64,000 nucleotides of DNA from Rhizobium phaseoli (GTDB taxonomy: Bacteria > Pseudomonadota > Alphaproteobacteria > Rhizobiales > Rhizobiaceae), in assembly GCF_003985125.1 (NCBI RefSeq), contig NZ_ML133565.1, positions 62,001 to 126,000 on the forward strand, given 5' to 3'. Below, piece by piece: positions 8,594 to 16,912 of the stretch (its first letter is position 1; each line of letters starts with the position of its first letter). Below the pieces are notes generated by a model. That model was not told where the DNA came from. It saw only the letters and a list, made by a program, of their open reading frames with translations, and searched no databases. Both the position numbers and the translations under genes were made by a program.

Positions 8594-9216
8594 GGGCACA
8601 ACCCGGTTTGCGAAAGTAGACCGAGCGCGACGAGTCGCCTCTCAAGATCCTCAGCCGTTGAGAAGTGGACGGTATGGAAACCCAGCTTGTTGGCGGCGGC
8701 GATGTTTGCCGCATTGTCATCAATAAAGATGCAGTCTTTTGCGCCGAGGCCGGACCTTTCCAGGAAACGCTGGAAAATCTCCTCTCCTGGCTTGATCGTC
8801 TTTTCTCGGCCCGAGACGACAAGCACATCGAAGAGGTGAAGGAAAGGGTAGAGTTTCGTCGCAATCGGAAACGTCTCGGCCGACCAATTTGAGATAGCAT
8901 GAACAGGTATGTTCTCGCGCTTCAGGCGCCGCAAGATGTCCGCGGTACCGGGAACCTCGCCACCCAGCATCTCTTGCCACCGTTCCCAGAACGCCGAAAT
9001 GAGGCCCGCCTTTTCCGGGTGCTTCGTGGCCAATGCCTTTATGCCCTCGGAAAAGACGTGGCCGGCGTCGAACTGCTGGTTCCACTCGTTGCTGCAGACA
9101 TCGCGGAGAAAAGCTTCCACGCTCTCTTCGTCCGGAAGGAGCTTGCGGTAGAGGTATCGGGGGTTCCAGTCAATGAGAACGCCCCCAATATCGAAAACGA
9201 CAGACGATGGCCCCAC
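8590..9216 (-). CDS. HAD-family hydrolase, probable sugar phosphatase
   Basis: The 208-residue protein opens from GTG at 9216 and shows the HAD motifs in order: FDIGGVLIDWNP (nucleophile Asp9, with Gly at the usual second-Asp position, as in the YihX/dehalogenase-like IA subfamily), HAISNWS for motif II, the lysine region KTIKPGEEIF for motif III, and FIDDNAANIAAA for motif IV. A helical cap lies between motifs I and II. Such enzymes often dephosphorylate hexose phosphates in the cytoplasm. It is the first gene of the HAD-DeoR-GH3-DeoR operon and overlaps the DeoR gene by 4 bases. Confidence 0.87.
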   Translation of the reverse strand: MGPSSVVFDIGGVLIDWNPRYLYRKLLPDEESVEAFLRDVCSNEWNQQFDAGHVFSEGIKALATKHPEKAGLISAFWERWQEMLGGEVPGTADILRRLKRENIPVHAISNWSAETFPIATKLYPFLHLFDVLVVSGREKTIKPGEEIFQRFLERSGLGAKDCIFIDDNAANIAAANKLGFHTVHFSTAEDLERRLVALGLLSQTGLCP

Positions 9217-9342
9217 AGACGTACTCCTTGCGTGTTTGTGCGTTAATATGCTTGATCGCTCAGATAGTCAAGAGAAGCATGCAAGAAACCGCATGAGAAG
9301 CGGTGAAGGTGCGTCTCGGCGAGTTTTCCGCGTGGTAACAGT

Positions 9343-9382
9343 GAAAAAAACTGCTGCCGTTGAGAGGACCTCAACGGCAGCA
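9343..9382 (-). terminator. Rho-independent terminator of the candidate sRNA
   Basis: The arms TGCTGCCGTTGAG (9352-9364) and CTCAACGGCAGCA (9370-9382) pair perfectly over 13 bp around the loop AGGAC. On the minus strand the hairpin is followed by C and then TTTTTTT (9344-9350 on the plus strand is A-rich). That orientation terminates leftward transcription. Confidence 0.85.
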
Positions 9383-9450
9383 AAATCGGCCTTGAAAGGG
9401 CCGAGGAAAGCCTGGGGAGGAGTAGCGAAGGCTATGCGCGAGAACCCAAT
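9343..9450 (-). ncRNA. Candidate trans-acting small RNA with anti-Shine-Dalgarno stretch
   Basis: No convincing protein is encoded here. Read on the minus strand, the stretch from about 9450 goes through TTGGGTTCTCGCGCATAG, then the pyrimidine-rich ACTCCTCCCCAGG (around 9414-9426), a small hairpin region (CGGCCCTTTCAAGGCCG), and ends in a perfect 13-bp terminator hairpin followed by seven Ts. This order (short 5' region, exposed CUCCUCCCC, strong 3' terminator, about 100 nt) resembles the AbcR/alpha-r15 sRNAs of Rhizobiales, which base-pair with ribosome binding sites of transporter mRNAs. The resemblance is in architecture; membership in that family is an inference. The 5' end is not defined. 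Confidence 0.45.
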
Positions 9451-9573
9451 GGAGTACAGCAGCGATCGCGATCAGGGCTTTCAATCGTCTTTTACATCGC
9501 AGGCGGCTCTACCACAATTTCGCAAGCCCATGCCTCAATGGTCACTCAGTCGTGCCAAGTGCTTCATCGTGCG

Positions 9574-9924
9574 TCAGTTCATTTTCCAAGCTTCCTCTCG
9601 GCGATGAGCTCGACTTGCGTTCAGATCAACGCATAGCAAGCTCGCATGACTAGTCACTCGGGAAATCGACTTTGGTCTTGGCGGCGCCGAGTGTTGCAAA
9701 GGCGCATTCGAAGATGAGCCGATCCACGCGATCTTGAAATGTCCTTGGTTTGGCACCGGCGATCGAATCAGAATCGCAGTAAGGGCAAATCTGGCCATTG
9801 GACTCGTTGCGATCGCGGCTGCAAGAAAGCGGTTATCCACGACGATCGTCGACAACTGACGGACGTCTGGCACGACGCCTAGCTCGACATATATACCGAA
9901 AACAGCGCAGCGGCATGGAGGCAA
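9574..9924 (-). pseudogene. Possible remnant of a LysR-type regulator C-terminus
   Basis: An open frame of 116 codons reads, near its start, ELGVVPDVRQLSTIVVDN. This resembles the segment before the hinge of LysR effector domains, where V-x-Q followed by a run leading to VAAGLGVAL is common. Later it reads HFKIAWIGSSSNAPLQ, like the WRRxxxSPAL end of LysR proteins. The helix-turn-helix is absent and the tail is not protein-like. I regard it as a decayed fragment at best. The rest of 9217-9930 apart from the small RNA holds nothing I recognise. Confidence 0.25.
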
Positions 9925-9930
9925 CGGGAG

Positions 9931-10329
9931 TCAAGGGCTGTGATTATTGACCTCAATCCAGTATCCATCGGGATCCTGGATGTAGACTTGTCGATACCCG
10001 TCGAACCGTTCGCCAACCTTGTTGATATTCCCCGGCCAATCATAATACGCGATCGCCCGGTTTTGCATGTCGGCTAGAAATACGTCGAGGTCGCTCACTC
10101 GCAAGGCAAAGTGCGTATCCTTTCTTAGCGACGTGGTCGTCGTATCTCCTTCGCTCAAATGGATTGTGTCGCTGCCGCCGATTTTGAGCCAGCGAATCTT
10201 CGCATTGCTGGTTTCCGCAATGACTTCAAAGCCGAACACGTCGGTGTAGAATTTGATGCTTCGCGCAAGGTCTTTGACGAGAAGTGAAAAATGATCAATC
10301 CGGTATTCTAGGTTCACAACGTCCTCCAT
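9931..10329 (-). CDS. VOC (glyoxalase/bleomycin-resistance fold) family protein
   Basis: The 132-residue protein is one vicinal-oxygen-chelate module pair. It begins YRIDHFSLLVKDLARSIKFY with metal-ligand-type His13 and continues with VFGFEVIAETS, THFALRVSDLDVFLADM (second His) and ends VYIQDPDGYWIEVNN with the metal-ligand Glu. Enzymes of this fold are metal-dependent lyases, isomerases or dioxygenases acting on small molecules. It is the last gene of the long minus-strand array that begins at 22961, 21 bases after the sugar isomerase. Confidence 0.85.
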   Translation of the reverse strand: MEDVVNLEYRIDHFSLLVKDLARSIKFYTDVFGFEVIAETSNAKIRWLKIGGSDTIHLSEGDTTTTSLRKDTHFALRVSDLDVFLADMQNRAIAYYDWPGNINKVGERFDGYRQVYIQDPDGYWIEVNNHSP

Positions 10330-10350
10330 GCCCAGCTGCGTGTGTAGCTC

Positions 10351-11115
10351 TCAAGTGTTGAATCGATTAAGGTAGCTTAGGCTTCGTTTGGCAAATTCCA
10401 GTGGTTGGCGCGGATTGTCGTGCTCAACAACGAGCAACCAGGCGCCACACTCGGTTGCTGTCTTCCATAGCGACGGCCATAGCATGGTTCCACCACCAAC
10501 ATCAGACCATCCGTCTTCGTCCTCGTGAGTTCCAATGGGCGCCTCGTCCTTGATGTGAGCCGATACGAGGATGCTCCGATATCTTTTCAGCCAATCTGCT
10601 GGGTTAATTCCCGCTCGGCTCATCCAGGCAATATCCGCCTGCCACTTCAATGGGCTTCCTCGGGCGGCCGCAGTCAGGATCTCGAAGCCAATGCGCCCAT
10701 CTGAGAGGGGCAAAAAGTCTTGGCGCATGTTGTGATAGCCAAGCCCAATCCCGGCACTGTGCAATCTCTCAGCTAAATGAGCCAACTCAGATCCCATAAA
10801 GCGCCAGCCACGCGCGCTACTCCTTGACGCACCAAACGCAATGCCTGGCACAAATAAATGTTTGATCTGGCAACGTTCACATACGTCAATCAACCGCACG
10901 AGGCCATTACGCAATGCCGGATAGCTCACATGGGCTGACGGTGCCAATAGATGGTGTGCGTCCAGCATGGCTTTTAGCGCCCGGGGATCAGCCAAATGCT
11001 CTTCCAAGAGTTCGACGGCCTTAAAACCCGCCCAAGCGGTCGCGGCCAACTGCTTTTCGAGCGGGCCTAGCGACCGAACCGAATACAGCTGCAGCGCTAT
11101 AACGCTTCTTGTCAT
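10351..11115 (-). CDS. Sugar phosphate isomerase/epimerase-like TIM-barrel protein
   Basis: This 254-residue protein starts VIALQLYSVRSLG, the characteristic first strand of the xylose-isomerase-like TIM barrel. It carries possible metal ligands His128 (GLGYHNM), Asp161 (WQADIAW), His187 (VSAHIKDE) and Glu231/His232 (VVEHDN). Related proteins epimerise or isomerise sugars and are typical partners of Gfo/Idh oxidoreductases, one of which (broken) lies at 15212-16099. It is 68 bases downstream of the MFS gene and 21 bases upstream of the VOC gene, in one transcriptional run. Confidence 0.83.
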   Translation of the reverse strand: MTRSVIALQLYSVRSLGPLEKQLAATAWAGFKAVELLEEHLADPRALKAMLDAHHLLAPSAHVSYPALRNGLVRLIDVCERCQIKHLFVPGIAFGASRSSARGWRFMGSELAHLAERLHSAGIGLGYHNMRQDFLPLSDGRIGFEILTAAARGSPLKWQADIAWMSRAGINPADWLKRYRSILVSAHIKDEAPIGTHEDEDGWSDVGGGTMLWPSLWKTATECGAWLLVVEHDNPRQPLEFAKRSLSYLNRFNT

Positions 11116-11183
11116 GTCCTCAACCTTCTCGCCGATCCGACAGGGACATTCTCACCTTTTCTTTAAGCGACGCTTGCCGAGAG

Positions 11184-12515
11184 CTATGAGAATTTCATAG
11201 ACCTCGCCATGCATGCCAGCCCTATAACGGCCACAGCGGAAAAGGCCGCGGGCAGGAAAAACACATGTGGAAGACCGAATTGGGCAACACCCAACCCGCC
11301 AGCGGCTCCGCCAAGCGCGCTGCTAAGCGCCGTAGAACTCATGAAGATGGCTGACGCTGTTGCCACAGCCGTTGGAAGCAATCGTTGCGCGGCAATAATA
11401 CCCAATGCAGCAAATACGCCCCACACGCCGCCCATGAGGATTTGCCCCGTGAACATACCCATGGCGCTGCTCCAAGCCGCAAAACAGATATTGGCGAGAA
11501 CTCCAAGGACCGCAGCGGCACACATCAGCCAAAGCATACCTGTTTTGCGCGCGAGGGGGACGGCAAACGGCATAATCAGCAGCTCTACAAGAGGCTGAAT
11601 TCCGATGACAGCCCCGCGTGTAGCAGCGTCAAGACCCAGGCCCTCGTCCATGTACAACAGAAGGAAGCCATATTTGATCGACTCTCCCGCGTAGACGAGG
11701 ACAAACAGACCCGTGAAACCCAGGAGAGGGAGCATCTCCTTTAGATTTCGCTGGCGAAGTGGCGTTGCCGTTGTTCCAAACCCTTTTTCCGGCGGCGGGG
11801 TGGCGAGTGTGCCCAAAGGGGCAATTTGAAGGAGAAAGCACAAGGCGGTAAACCATAGCATGGCGCGAATTCCGAACTGCGCGGTTATCCACGTCCCCAC
11901 CACGGGACCGACAACCCAGCCGGCGGTGAGCGCCATACGCACAATGGAAACAACGTCGTCACTCGCCACCGTCTCTCTGGCTTGGATGTCGTCATGAATT
12001 GCAGCAAAAAGCTGCGAGGCGGCTGCTCCTGAAAATGCCAGCACGGCAGCATTGATCACAAAGGGCATCCAACTGCTGATCGAGAGCGCGATGCCGGCCC
12101 AGCCGATGAAACCTGAAAGAGCACATAGGCGAAAAAGCCCAAGCCGGTCACCTGTTCGATCGGAGAAGCTGCCGATCGTATAACCGGCAATAGGTGCTGC
12201 CAAGTTGGTCAAGTAGAAGAGGCCGGCAGCGGCAATCGGCGCATTAAGTTCTCGCACGAGGAACAAAACAATCTGCGGGGCTGCGGCCGACATCCCGATG
12301 CCAGACAGGAACATGGCGATTGCTGCGCCCAGATAGAGGGGAGACGAAACGAACTGCCTGAGTGTGGATTGTTTTTCGAGGGCTTCCAATTTTGGCGTTC
12401 CGTTCAAGAGAAAGGTGCAGTGACCGCAGATGATGAGCACTACAGAAATCAACCGGTCGACAACATTGGCGGCAACCAGTAACCGGCCTGCCGGCTTCAT
12501 CTGCCAGGCTGCCAC
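11184..12515 (-). CDS. MFS transporter, SetA-like sugar efflux type
   Basis: The protein has about 12 membrane helices over 400 residues. Its layout resembles SET-type sugar efflux permeases: LYLGAAIAMFLSGIGMSAAA near the start, the loop GSFSDRTGDRLGLFRLCAL between helices 2 and 3, and a long central loop before the second six helices. The frame opens at ATG 12515, but residues 1-55 are not typical of the family, so the true start may be internal (around 12380-12350). It lies between the aminotransferase (26 bases upstream) and a sugar isomerase. Export of a product or intermediate, or uptake, are both possible. Confidence 0.8.
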   Translation of the reverse strand: MAAWQMKPAGRLLVAANVVDRLISVVLIICGHCTFLLNGTPKLEALEKQSTLRQFVSSPLYLGAAIAMFLSGIGMSAAAPQIVLFLVRELNAPIAAAGLFYLTNLAAPIAGYTIGSFSDRTGDRLGLFRLCALSGFIGWAGIALSISSWMPFVINAAVLAFSGAAASQLFAAIHDDIQARETVASDDVVSIVRMALTAGWVVGPVVGTWITAQFGIRAMLWFTALCFLLQIAPLGTLATPPPEKGFGTTATPLRQRNLKEMLPLLGFTGLFVLVYAGESIKYGFLLLYMDEGLGLDAATRGAVIGIQPLVELLIMPFAVPLARKTGMLWLMCAAAVLGVLANICFAAWSSAMGMFTGQILMGGVWGVFAALGIIAAQRLLPTAVATASAIFMSSTALSSALGGAAGGLGVAQFGLPHVFFLPAAFSAVAVIGLACMARSMKFS

Positions 12516-12541
12516 TGTAACCCACCCATTTCTTCAGGTGA

Positions 12542-13519
12542 CTAGGGCTCCAAGAGAGCTTTTTGGGCGTAGGCGACAGGCTCGCCATACCATCCGCTGC
12601 TTCGCTTATCCCAGTATGACCGGTGAATGCGGCGAGTTTGTTCACCCACTGATCCGAAACCGATTCCGGTTCCGTTCACCGAAGAGACCGGGATAATCCC
12701 GCCTGCGGTCGTCGTAAGGAAGATTTCCGAGGCGATTAGAAGCCGCTCCAAAGAAATGGTCTCTTGCGTGACATCGAGATTCAGCTCGTTGCACAGTTCC
12801 ATAACTGTCCTCCTGGTCATTCCATCCAGCATGCCGAAAGAAGGGGTCCTCAGAACTCCGTCGATCACCGCGAAAACGTTGAAGCCGGGCCCCTCTGTGA
12901 TATTGCCATCGAGATCAGTGAGAACCACCGTATCGGCACCGTTCTCGTAAGCTTCGAACAAGCCCATCTCAAAGTCGAGCCAATGGTAATGCTTCACCAA
13001 CGGATCTACGGACTGAGGTGGGATTCGGACGCGCCGGCTGACGTGCACTGCCATGCCAATTTCCTGCTTTTCGGGGTTCGCGATCCACATGTACGGCACG
13101 CAGAATGCCTGGAAGCTGTTCGAGCATAAACGAAGATCCCGACTACCGATCGGGGGCCGCCCGCGGGTCATGATGATTTGAACGTAAGCATCACGGAAAC
13201 CGCACACGGCAACGAGTTTGTGGACTATCCGGTGGATATCGCTTCTTGTAACAGGAGCTGTATCCATCCGAAGGCGCTGGACAGATCGCTCAAATCGATC
13301 CAGGTGGTCAGTCAAACGGAAAAAGCTGCCATCCCACACCGACACTGTGTCCTGACACGCGTCCGAACGCAGAAAGCCCCAGTCTAAAAGTGGTACCTTC
13401 GCCTCTTCGATTGGTATAATTTTTCCATCGACATAGGCGGAGCCTTTCTGAAAGGCGGATTCCTCGCCGCGATCGAGCACATCCGAGGTGGGGGCTGGCC
13501 AAACAAGCTTATTACTCAT
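12542..13519 (-). CDS. PLP fold-type IV aminotransferase resembling (R)-amine transaminases
   Basis: I place the start at ATG 13519, after AGAAGG and overlapping the upstream stop by 8 bases; the 325 residues then match the length of fungal (R)-selective amine transaminases. Shared blocks as I recall them include GSAYVDGK (28-34), PLLDWGFLRSD (43-53), SVWDGSFFRLTDHLDRFE (60-77), TEGPGFN (208-214) and TTAGGIIP. PLP-binding Lys176 lies in VKHYHWLDFEMGLFEA. At the YVEV-type motif it reads YVQII, so one substrate-pocket residue differs. The alternatives are D-amino-acid or branched-chain aminotransferase, which share the fold but fit these blocks less well. Confidence 0.85.
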   Translation of the reverse strand: MSNKLVWPAPTSDVLDRGEESAFQKGSAYVDGKIIPIEEAKVPLLDWGFLRSDACQDTVSVWDGSFFRLTDHLDRFERSVQRLRMDTAPVTRSDIHRIVHKLVAVCGFRDAYVQIIMTRGRPPIGSRDLRLCSNSFQAFCVPYMWIANPEKQEIGMAVHVSRRVRIPPQSVDPLVKHYHWLDFEMGLFEAYENGADTVVLTDLDGNITEGPGFNVFAVIDGVLRTPSFGMLDGMTRRTVMELCNELNLDVTQETISLERLLIASEIFLTTTAGGIIPVSSVNGTGIGFGSVGEQTRRIHRSYWDKRSSGWYGEPVAYAQKALLEP

Positions 13520-14936
13520 AACCTTCTCTCTCCGGCGGACCTGCGCTTTGAACTTCTCTCCTCGCATATATGCAGCTGTCTTTAGCCAGCAGAACTGCGG
13601 AATCCGTTCGGTGGTGTTGCCGCCTCCCAATCCCCAAACGGGATAATCCCGTTACAACTTCCGGAGCTTTCATAAACAAGCGCCACAGCAAACCTGTGCG
13701 ATAGTTCTCGATCATTGCAACGATCGGCCCCTGGTTGATCGCCAGATTGCAATTGGAGACCCAATTTTGAGCGGGAGCGAAGGCATCAGCAAAGCCGAAC
13801 GCTCCCCACAAGCGTCCGTTTCCATAAGAGAAAAATGCCCGTGCCGCAGCTTCTGCTTGGTCGGGCAGGAACGGGAAGCTCGATAGCGCGGCTGTCGGGG
13901 CAATAACGCCGACATCATTTTGGGGGCAACTCACGAGGTAGCCTTTGGGACCATCTGATGCCGTCAGGCCCCAACCATATGCTCCATAACCAATGTGTCC
14001 CTTCGGGTTTCGTCTGCAATGCTCATAGTTAATTCTGCAATGAGCGACGACTTGGTCCCAATAGTCGATGTGGTCATCGAAAAGACCCCGCGGATCTAAG
14101 CCGCAGAACGAGTACTGAGAGAGAAAGAGAGGACCGCCGTATGGCGAGCCGGCGGGAAGGCTATGGCCATAATAGCTGTTACCGTTTCGGTACTTTCCCT
14201 CGTTTCTCCATCCGAGTTGGAAGACCTGCGGGTCAATAAAGTGGTCTCGCGAACCCGCCGCGAGTACATAGGCAACGAGCCCCTCATTCCACCCAGTAAT
14301 AGGCACATTCAGGGACCATTGGTATTTTGGACTCCAGTGCCAAAACAACGATGGCCGGGCTCCCGGATGTACGAAGCCGCTCCATTCGATCGCCGTGACA
14401 ATTTCATCAACTTGTTGTCGGATGTTGTCTTCGACCCGCGTTTTCTCATCAAAATATTCGCGAGCGCATATAAGTCCCTGCACGAGTAAAGCTGTTTCGA
14501 CTAGGTCCGCACCGTCGTCCATAGGCACCAGGGGGACTGAGTTGAGATCGCTGGCTTTCACAAAGTGCGGGAAACCCCCGCGATATCTTGTTATCTTCCG
14601 CAAAGCCTCGATGATTGTCGAAACACGCAAGGCGGCACGCTCCCGCGCCAACCATTCGCGATGAGCCATCACGATTATCGCCATTATCCCGAAGCCAACG
14701 CCTCCGAGCGAAACCAGATCCGATATCACCTCGCCGTTGGTTCCTCGCCTGTCATAGGGAAGGCCTGTCGCCATATCGGCATCCCAAAAATATGCGGCAT
14801 GCTGTCGTTGAATGGTGTCAAGCAGGTTGGGAAGCGCTGTGTACTCAGGCTTGCTAGGTGGTGCCGCGAACAAAGACTGGTTCGCCGCACCGTCACTGTC
14901 CAAGGAAGCACTCACAGTCGTCATTTTGGCTCGCAT
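13512..14936 (-). CDS. Glycoamylase-like (PF10091/GH144-type) protein, cytosolic
   Basis: The 474-residue protein shows the glycoamylase-like pattern of an (alpha/alpha)6 barrel: DTIQRQHAAYFWDA, GLPYDRRG, MDDGADLVETALLVQGL, ITGWNEGLVAYVLA, YYGHSLPAGSPYGGPLF, SQYSFCGLDPRGL and YGAYGWGLTASDGPKGY. Such proteins include GH144 endo-beta-1,2-glucanases and uncharacterised glucosidases. There is no signal peptide, so it would act on imported substrate or intracellular glucan. It overlaps the aminotransferase start by 8 bases (ATGAGTAA), which implies translational coupling. Confidence 0.82.
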   Translation of the reverse strand: MRAKMTTVSASLDSDGAANQSLFAAPPSKPEYTALPNLLDTIQRQHAAYFWDADMATGLPYDRRGTNGEVISDLVSLGGVGFGIMAIIVMAHREWLARERAALRVSTIIEALRKITRYRGGFPHFVKASDLNSVPLVPMDDGADLVETALLVQGLICAREYFDEKTRVEDNIRQQVDEIVTAIEWSGFVHPGARPSLFWHWSPKYQWSLNVPITGWNEGLVAYVLAAGSRDHFIDPQVFQLGWRNEGKYRNGNSYYGHSLPAGSPYGGPLFLSQYSFCGLDPRGLFDDHIDYWDQVVAHCRINYEHCRRNPKGHIGYGAYGWGLTASDGPKGYLVSCPQNDVGVIAPTAALSSFPFLPDQAEAAARAFFSYGNGRLWGAFGFADAFAPAQNWVSNCNLAINQGPIVAMIENYRTGLLWRLFMKAPEVVTGLSRLGIGRRQHHRTDSAVLLAKDSCIYARREVQSAGPPEREGYE

Positions 14937-15211
14937 TATTGAATGTTCGCAGGAATTCAGTCAGTCTCTGGTGCGCAGGTTTTGCGGGCACGTATCGATA
15001 GACACAGCAATCACGAGGATTACATCCGCAGCCATGTTTGCGCACTTCGCAACCTGCAATTTGTGGTGTCGAATGTGCGCAGAGTTCGCGTCACATTGCT
15101 TCGATCGGCAGTGATCCGCCGCAATCAATCAAGCCAGGCCCGAGGGAAATTGGATCTCATCTGGCGCTTGCAGTGCCACTCAGCATGTCGTTGTCGGAGG
15201 CTGATGCGACG
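14937..15211. other. 275-base gap inside the minus-strand array
   Basis: This is the largest gap in the 9.9-23 kb array and could hold a secondary promoter for the glycoamylase-aminotransferase part. I see no strong hairpin or operator. A plus-strand stretch around 15000-15110 faintly resembles an AsnC-type C-terminus but is too short and degenerate to call. Confidence 0.3.
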
Positions 15212-16099
15212 CTATTTCGAGATACGGAGTTGCCCATCGCATTCCGCAACGAGCCTGAGAAGGCGCAAACCGTCCGACACGTCGCAATAGGGTTCCGTGC
15301 CGTTTTCGCCAATCAGCTGACGTAGTGCCTCGTGGTAGGCCTCTGCAGCACCGCCATTTACCATGTCAATGTGCGGCAGCTCGACCTTGCCTCCACTCCA
15401 AGCGAAGGTGGTTTCGCTTGCGAGGTCCTCATCGAGGGCGCTTAAGGCCAACTCGGCATCCGAGGTGGCACCGCTTTCATGATGGGCGGAGAACAGAATA
15501 TGACCTTTGGGATCGAGGTCGGCGGAAATCTTAGCAATGCTCCCAAGTACATACTGCAAGACGGAAAGTGCGTGTGGACCGAGATCATAAAGCGCAGCGC
15601 GCGGACTCTGTCGCCAAGTTCAATTGATGTATGGCGATGGAACTCTCATGGAATTCGCCACGATCCGCACTCGTCCATGCCTCAACCCGGGCGCTTTAGC
15701 AGCCTGCGCAAGTAGTGATCGAAGTTCGGGGTGAAATAGGCGCGTTAGGAAAAGAACTGAGCGTACGCCACTCTTGCGTATAGCCTCACTTAAGGCGAGG
15801 CCGTCGTCCACCGTGAGTGCGATCGGCTTTTCAAGAAGCACATGCTTTCCGTGTTCCGCGGCCGTTTTCGCCAATTTGGCTTGGGCTCCAGGCGCGACGG
15901 CGAAGGCTACAGCGTCTACATCGGACAAAAACCGGTCAAAATCATCATAGGCCGCAACCTTGTGTTCTGCGGCCAGCTCCGCTGTCTTGACGGGATCTCT
16001 TCCCCAGACGCCAACGAATGTTACGCCTGGGTCCCGGGAAAGCCCGGGAGCATGAATTTCCGATGCCCAGTGAGCGGTACCGACCAGACCTATTTTCAT
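15212..16099 (-). pseudogene. Gfo/Idh/MocA oxidoreductase interrupted by an in-frame TGA
   Basis: Two open segments lie in the same minus-strand frame and are separated only by TGA at 15622-15620. The first begins MKIGLVGTAHWASEIHAPGL (Rossmann fold) and includes HVLLEKPIALTVDDGLAL with the family EKP. The second resumes directly after the stop with TWRQSPRAALYDLGPHALS, the conserved start of the C-terminal domain, and runs to residue 295. Reading through restores a full-length protein, so a single point mutation, or a base-call error, is the only lesion visible. The ATG overlaps the IclR stop by 4 bases. Confidence 0.8.
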
Positions 16100-16899
16100 G
16101 CCGTTCGGATCCTGGGTTGCGGCGATTCTTGGTATCCCAAGGCGCGAGAAATTTCTTTTGCGGCTTCGGAGACAACAAGACCGATCGATGGGATTTCTTC
16201 GGAGACAAGGCGGCTGACGGGGCCGCTCATGCTGATTGCTCCTTTTGGACGCCCCGTCGCGTCAAATATAGGGGCACCGATGCATCGCCCCCCGAGGGAA
16301 GATTCTTCGTCATCGGCCGCGAAGCCTAGCGCGCGGATAGTTTGGAACTGTGCCTCCAGCGAGGCTCTTGTCGACAATGTCTTGCTGGTAAATGTGTCCA
16401 GCGCCGACGGAGGCAATAAAACGTTGAGTGTCTCCTCGTCCAACCAGGCCAGAATCGATTTGCCGAGCGAACTTGCGTGCCACGGGTTTGGCAACCCCAC
16501 TGTTGCTCCCTGCTTAAGCGCCTGAGTGGCCTCGATACAATCAATGACCACCAGCTCCTTATGAACCCAAAGCGCAAGGCTGACCGTTTCATTATAGCGA
16601 CGGTGAAGCGCTTCAAGCTGCGGCCGTGCCAGGTGTCGTACGTCTCGATGTTGGAGAGCTTTTTGGCCCAGGAGATAAACCCCAATGCCGAGGACATACC
16701 GGCCACTTCCGTCTCGTTCGACGTACCCGTGGCCTACTAAGCTGGATAGATAGCGAGACGTCGTCGGTTGCCCCAATCCTACCTCACGAGCGATTTGCGA
16801 CAAAGAACTTGGACCGCTGGCGGAGCCAAGCGCCGCGAGGATTGCCACCGCTCGGTCGACTGCATCAAACTTGCTGGACTTTCCGCTTTCTGATTCCAT
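16096..16899 (-). CDS. IclR-family transcriptional regulator
   Basis: I use ATG 16899, preceded by AAGGATAGG, giving 267 residues; the frame stays open upstream but that part is antisense to the ABC gene. Residues 8-70 form the IclR winged helix (AVDRAVAILAALGSASGPS, then IAREVGLGQPTTSRYLSSLV). The effector domain follows, with HASSLGKSILAWL, LGFAADDEESSLGGRCIGAP and GAISMSGPVSRL. It follows the ABC ATPase by 13 bases and is coupled by ATGA to the Gfo gene. It is the only regulator in the array and is the likely ligand of the palindrome at 22975. Confidence 0.9.
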   Translation of the reverse strand: MESESGKSSKFDAVDRAVAILAALGSASGPSSLSQIAREVGLGQPTTSRYLSSLVGHGYVERDGSGRYVLGIGVYLLGQKALQHRDVRHLARPQLEALHRRYNETVSLALWVHKELVVIDCIEATQALKQGATVGLPNPWHASSLGKSILAWLDEETLNVLLPPSALDTFTSKTLSTRASLEAQFQTIRALGFAADDEESSLGGRCIGAPIFDATGRPKGAISMSGPVSRLVSEEIPSIGLVVSEAAKEISRALGYQESPQPRIRTA

Positions 16900-16912
16900 C
16901 CGCCTATCCTTG

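Noticed and set aside
9173..9607. 144-codon plus-strand frame across the small-RNA locus
   Set aside because: It crosses the perfect terminator hairpin and overlaps the HAD gene start antisense; no protein family features.
14943..15290. Possible AsnC/Lrp C-terminal remnant on the plus strand
   Set aside because: A few words such as HEDYIRSHVCALRNL recall the family, but the frame lacks the rest of the domain and the helix-turn-helix, and overlaps the end of the oxidoreductase gene.
15620..15622. Selenocysteine use of the in-frame TGA
   Set aside because: Gfo/Idh oxidoreductases do not use selenocysteine, the position is not a catalytic cysteine, and no suitable hairpin follows the codon.
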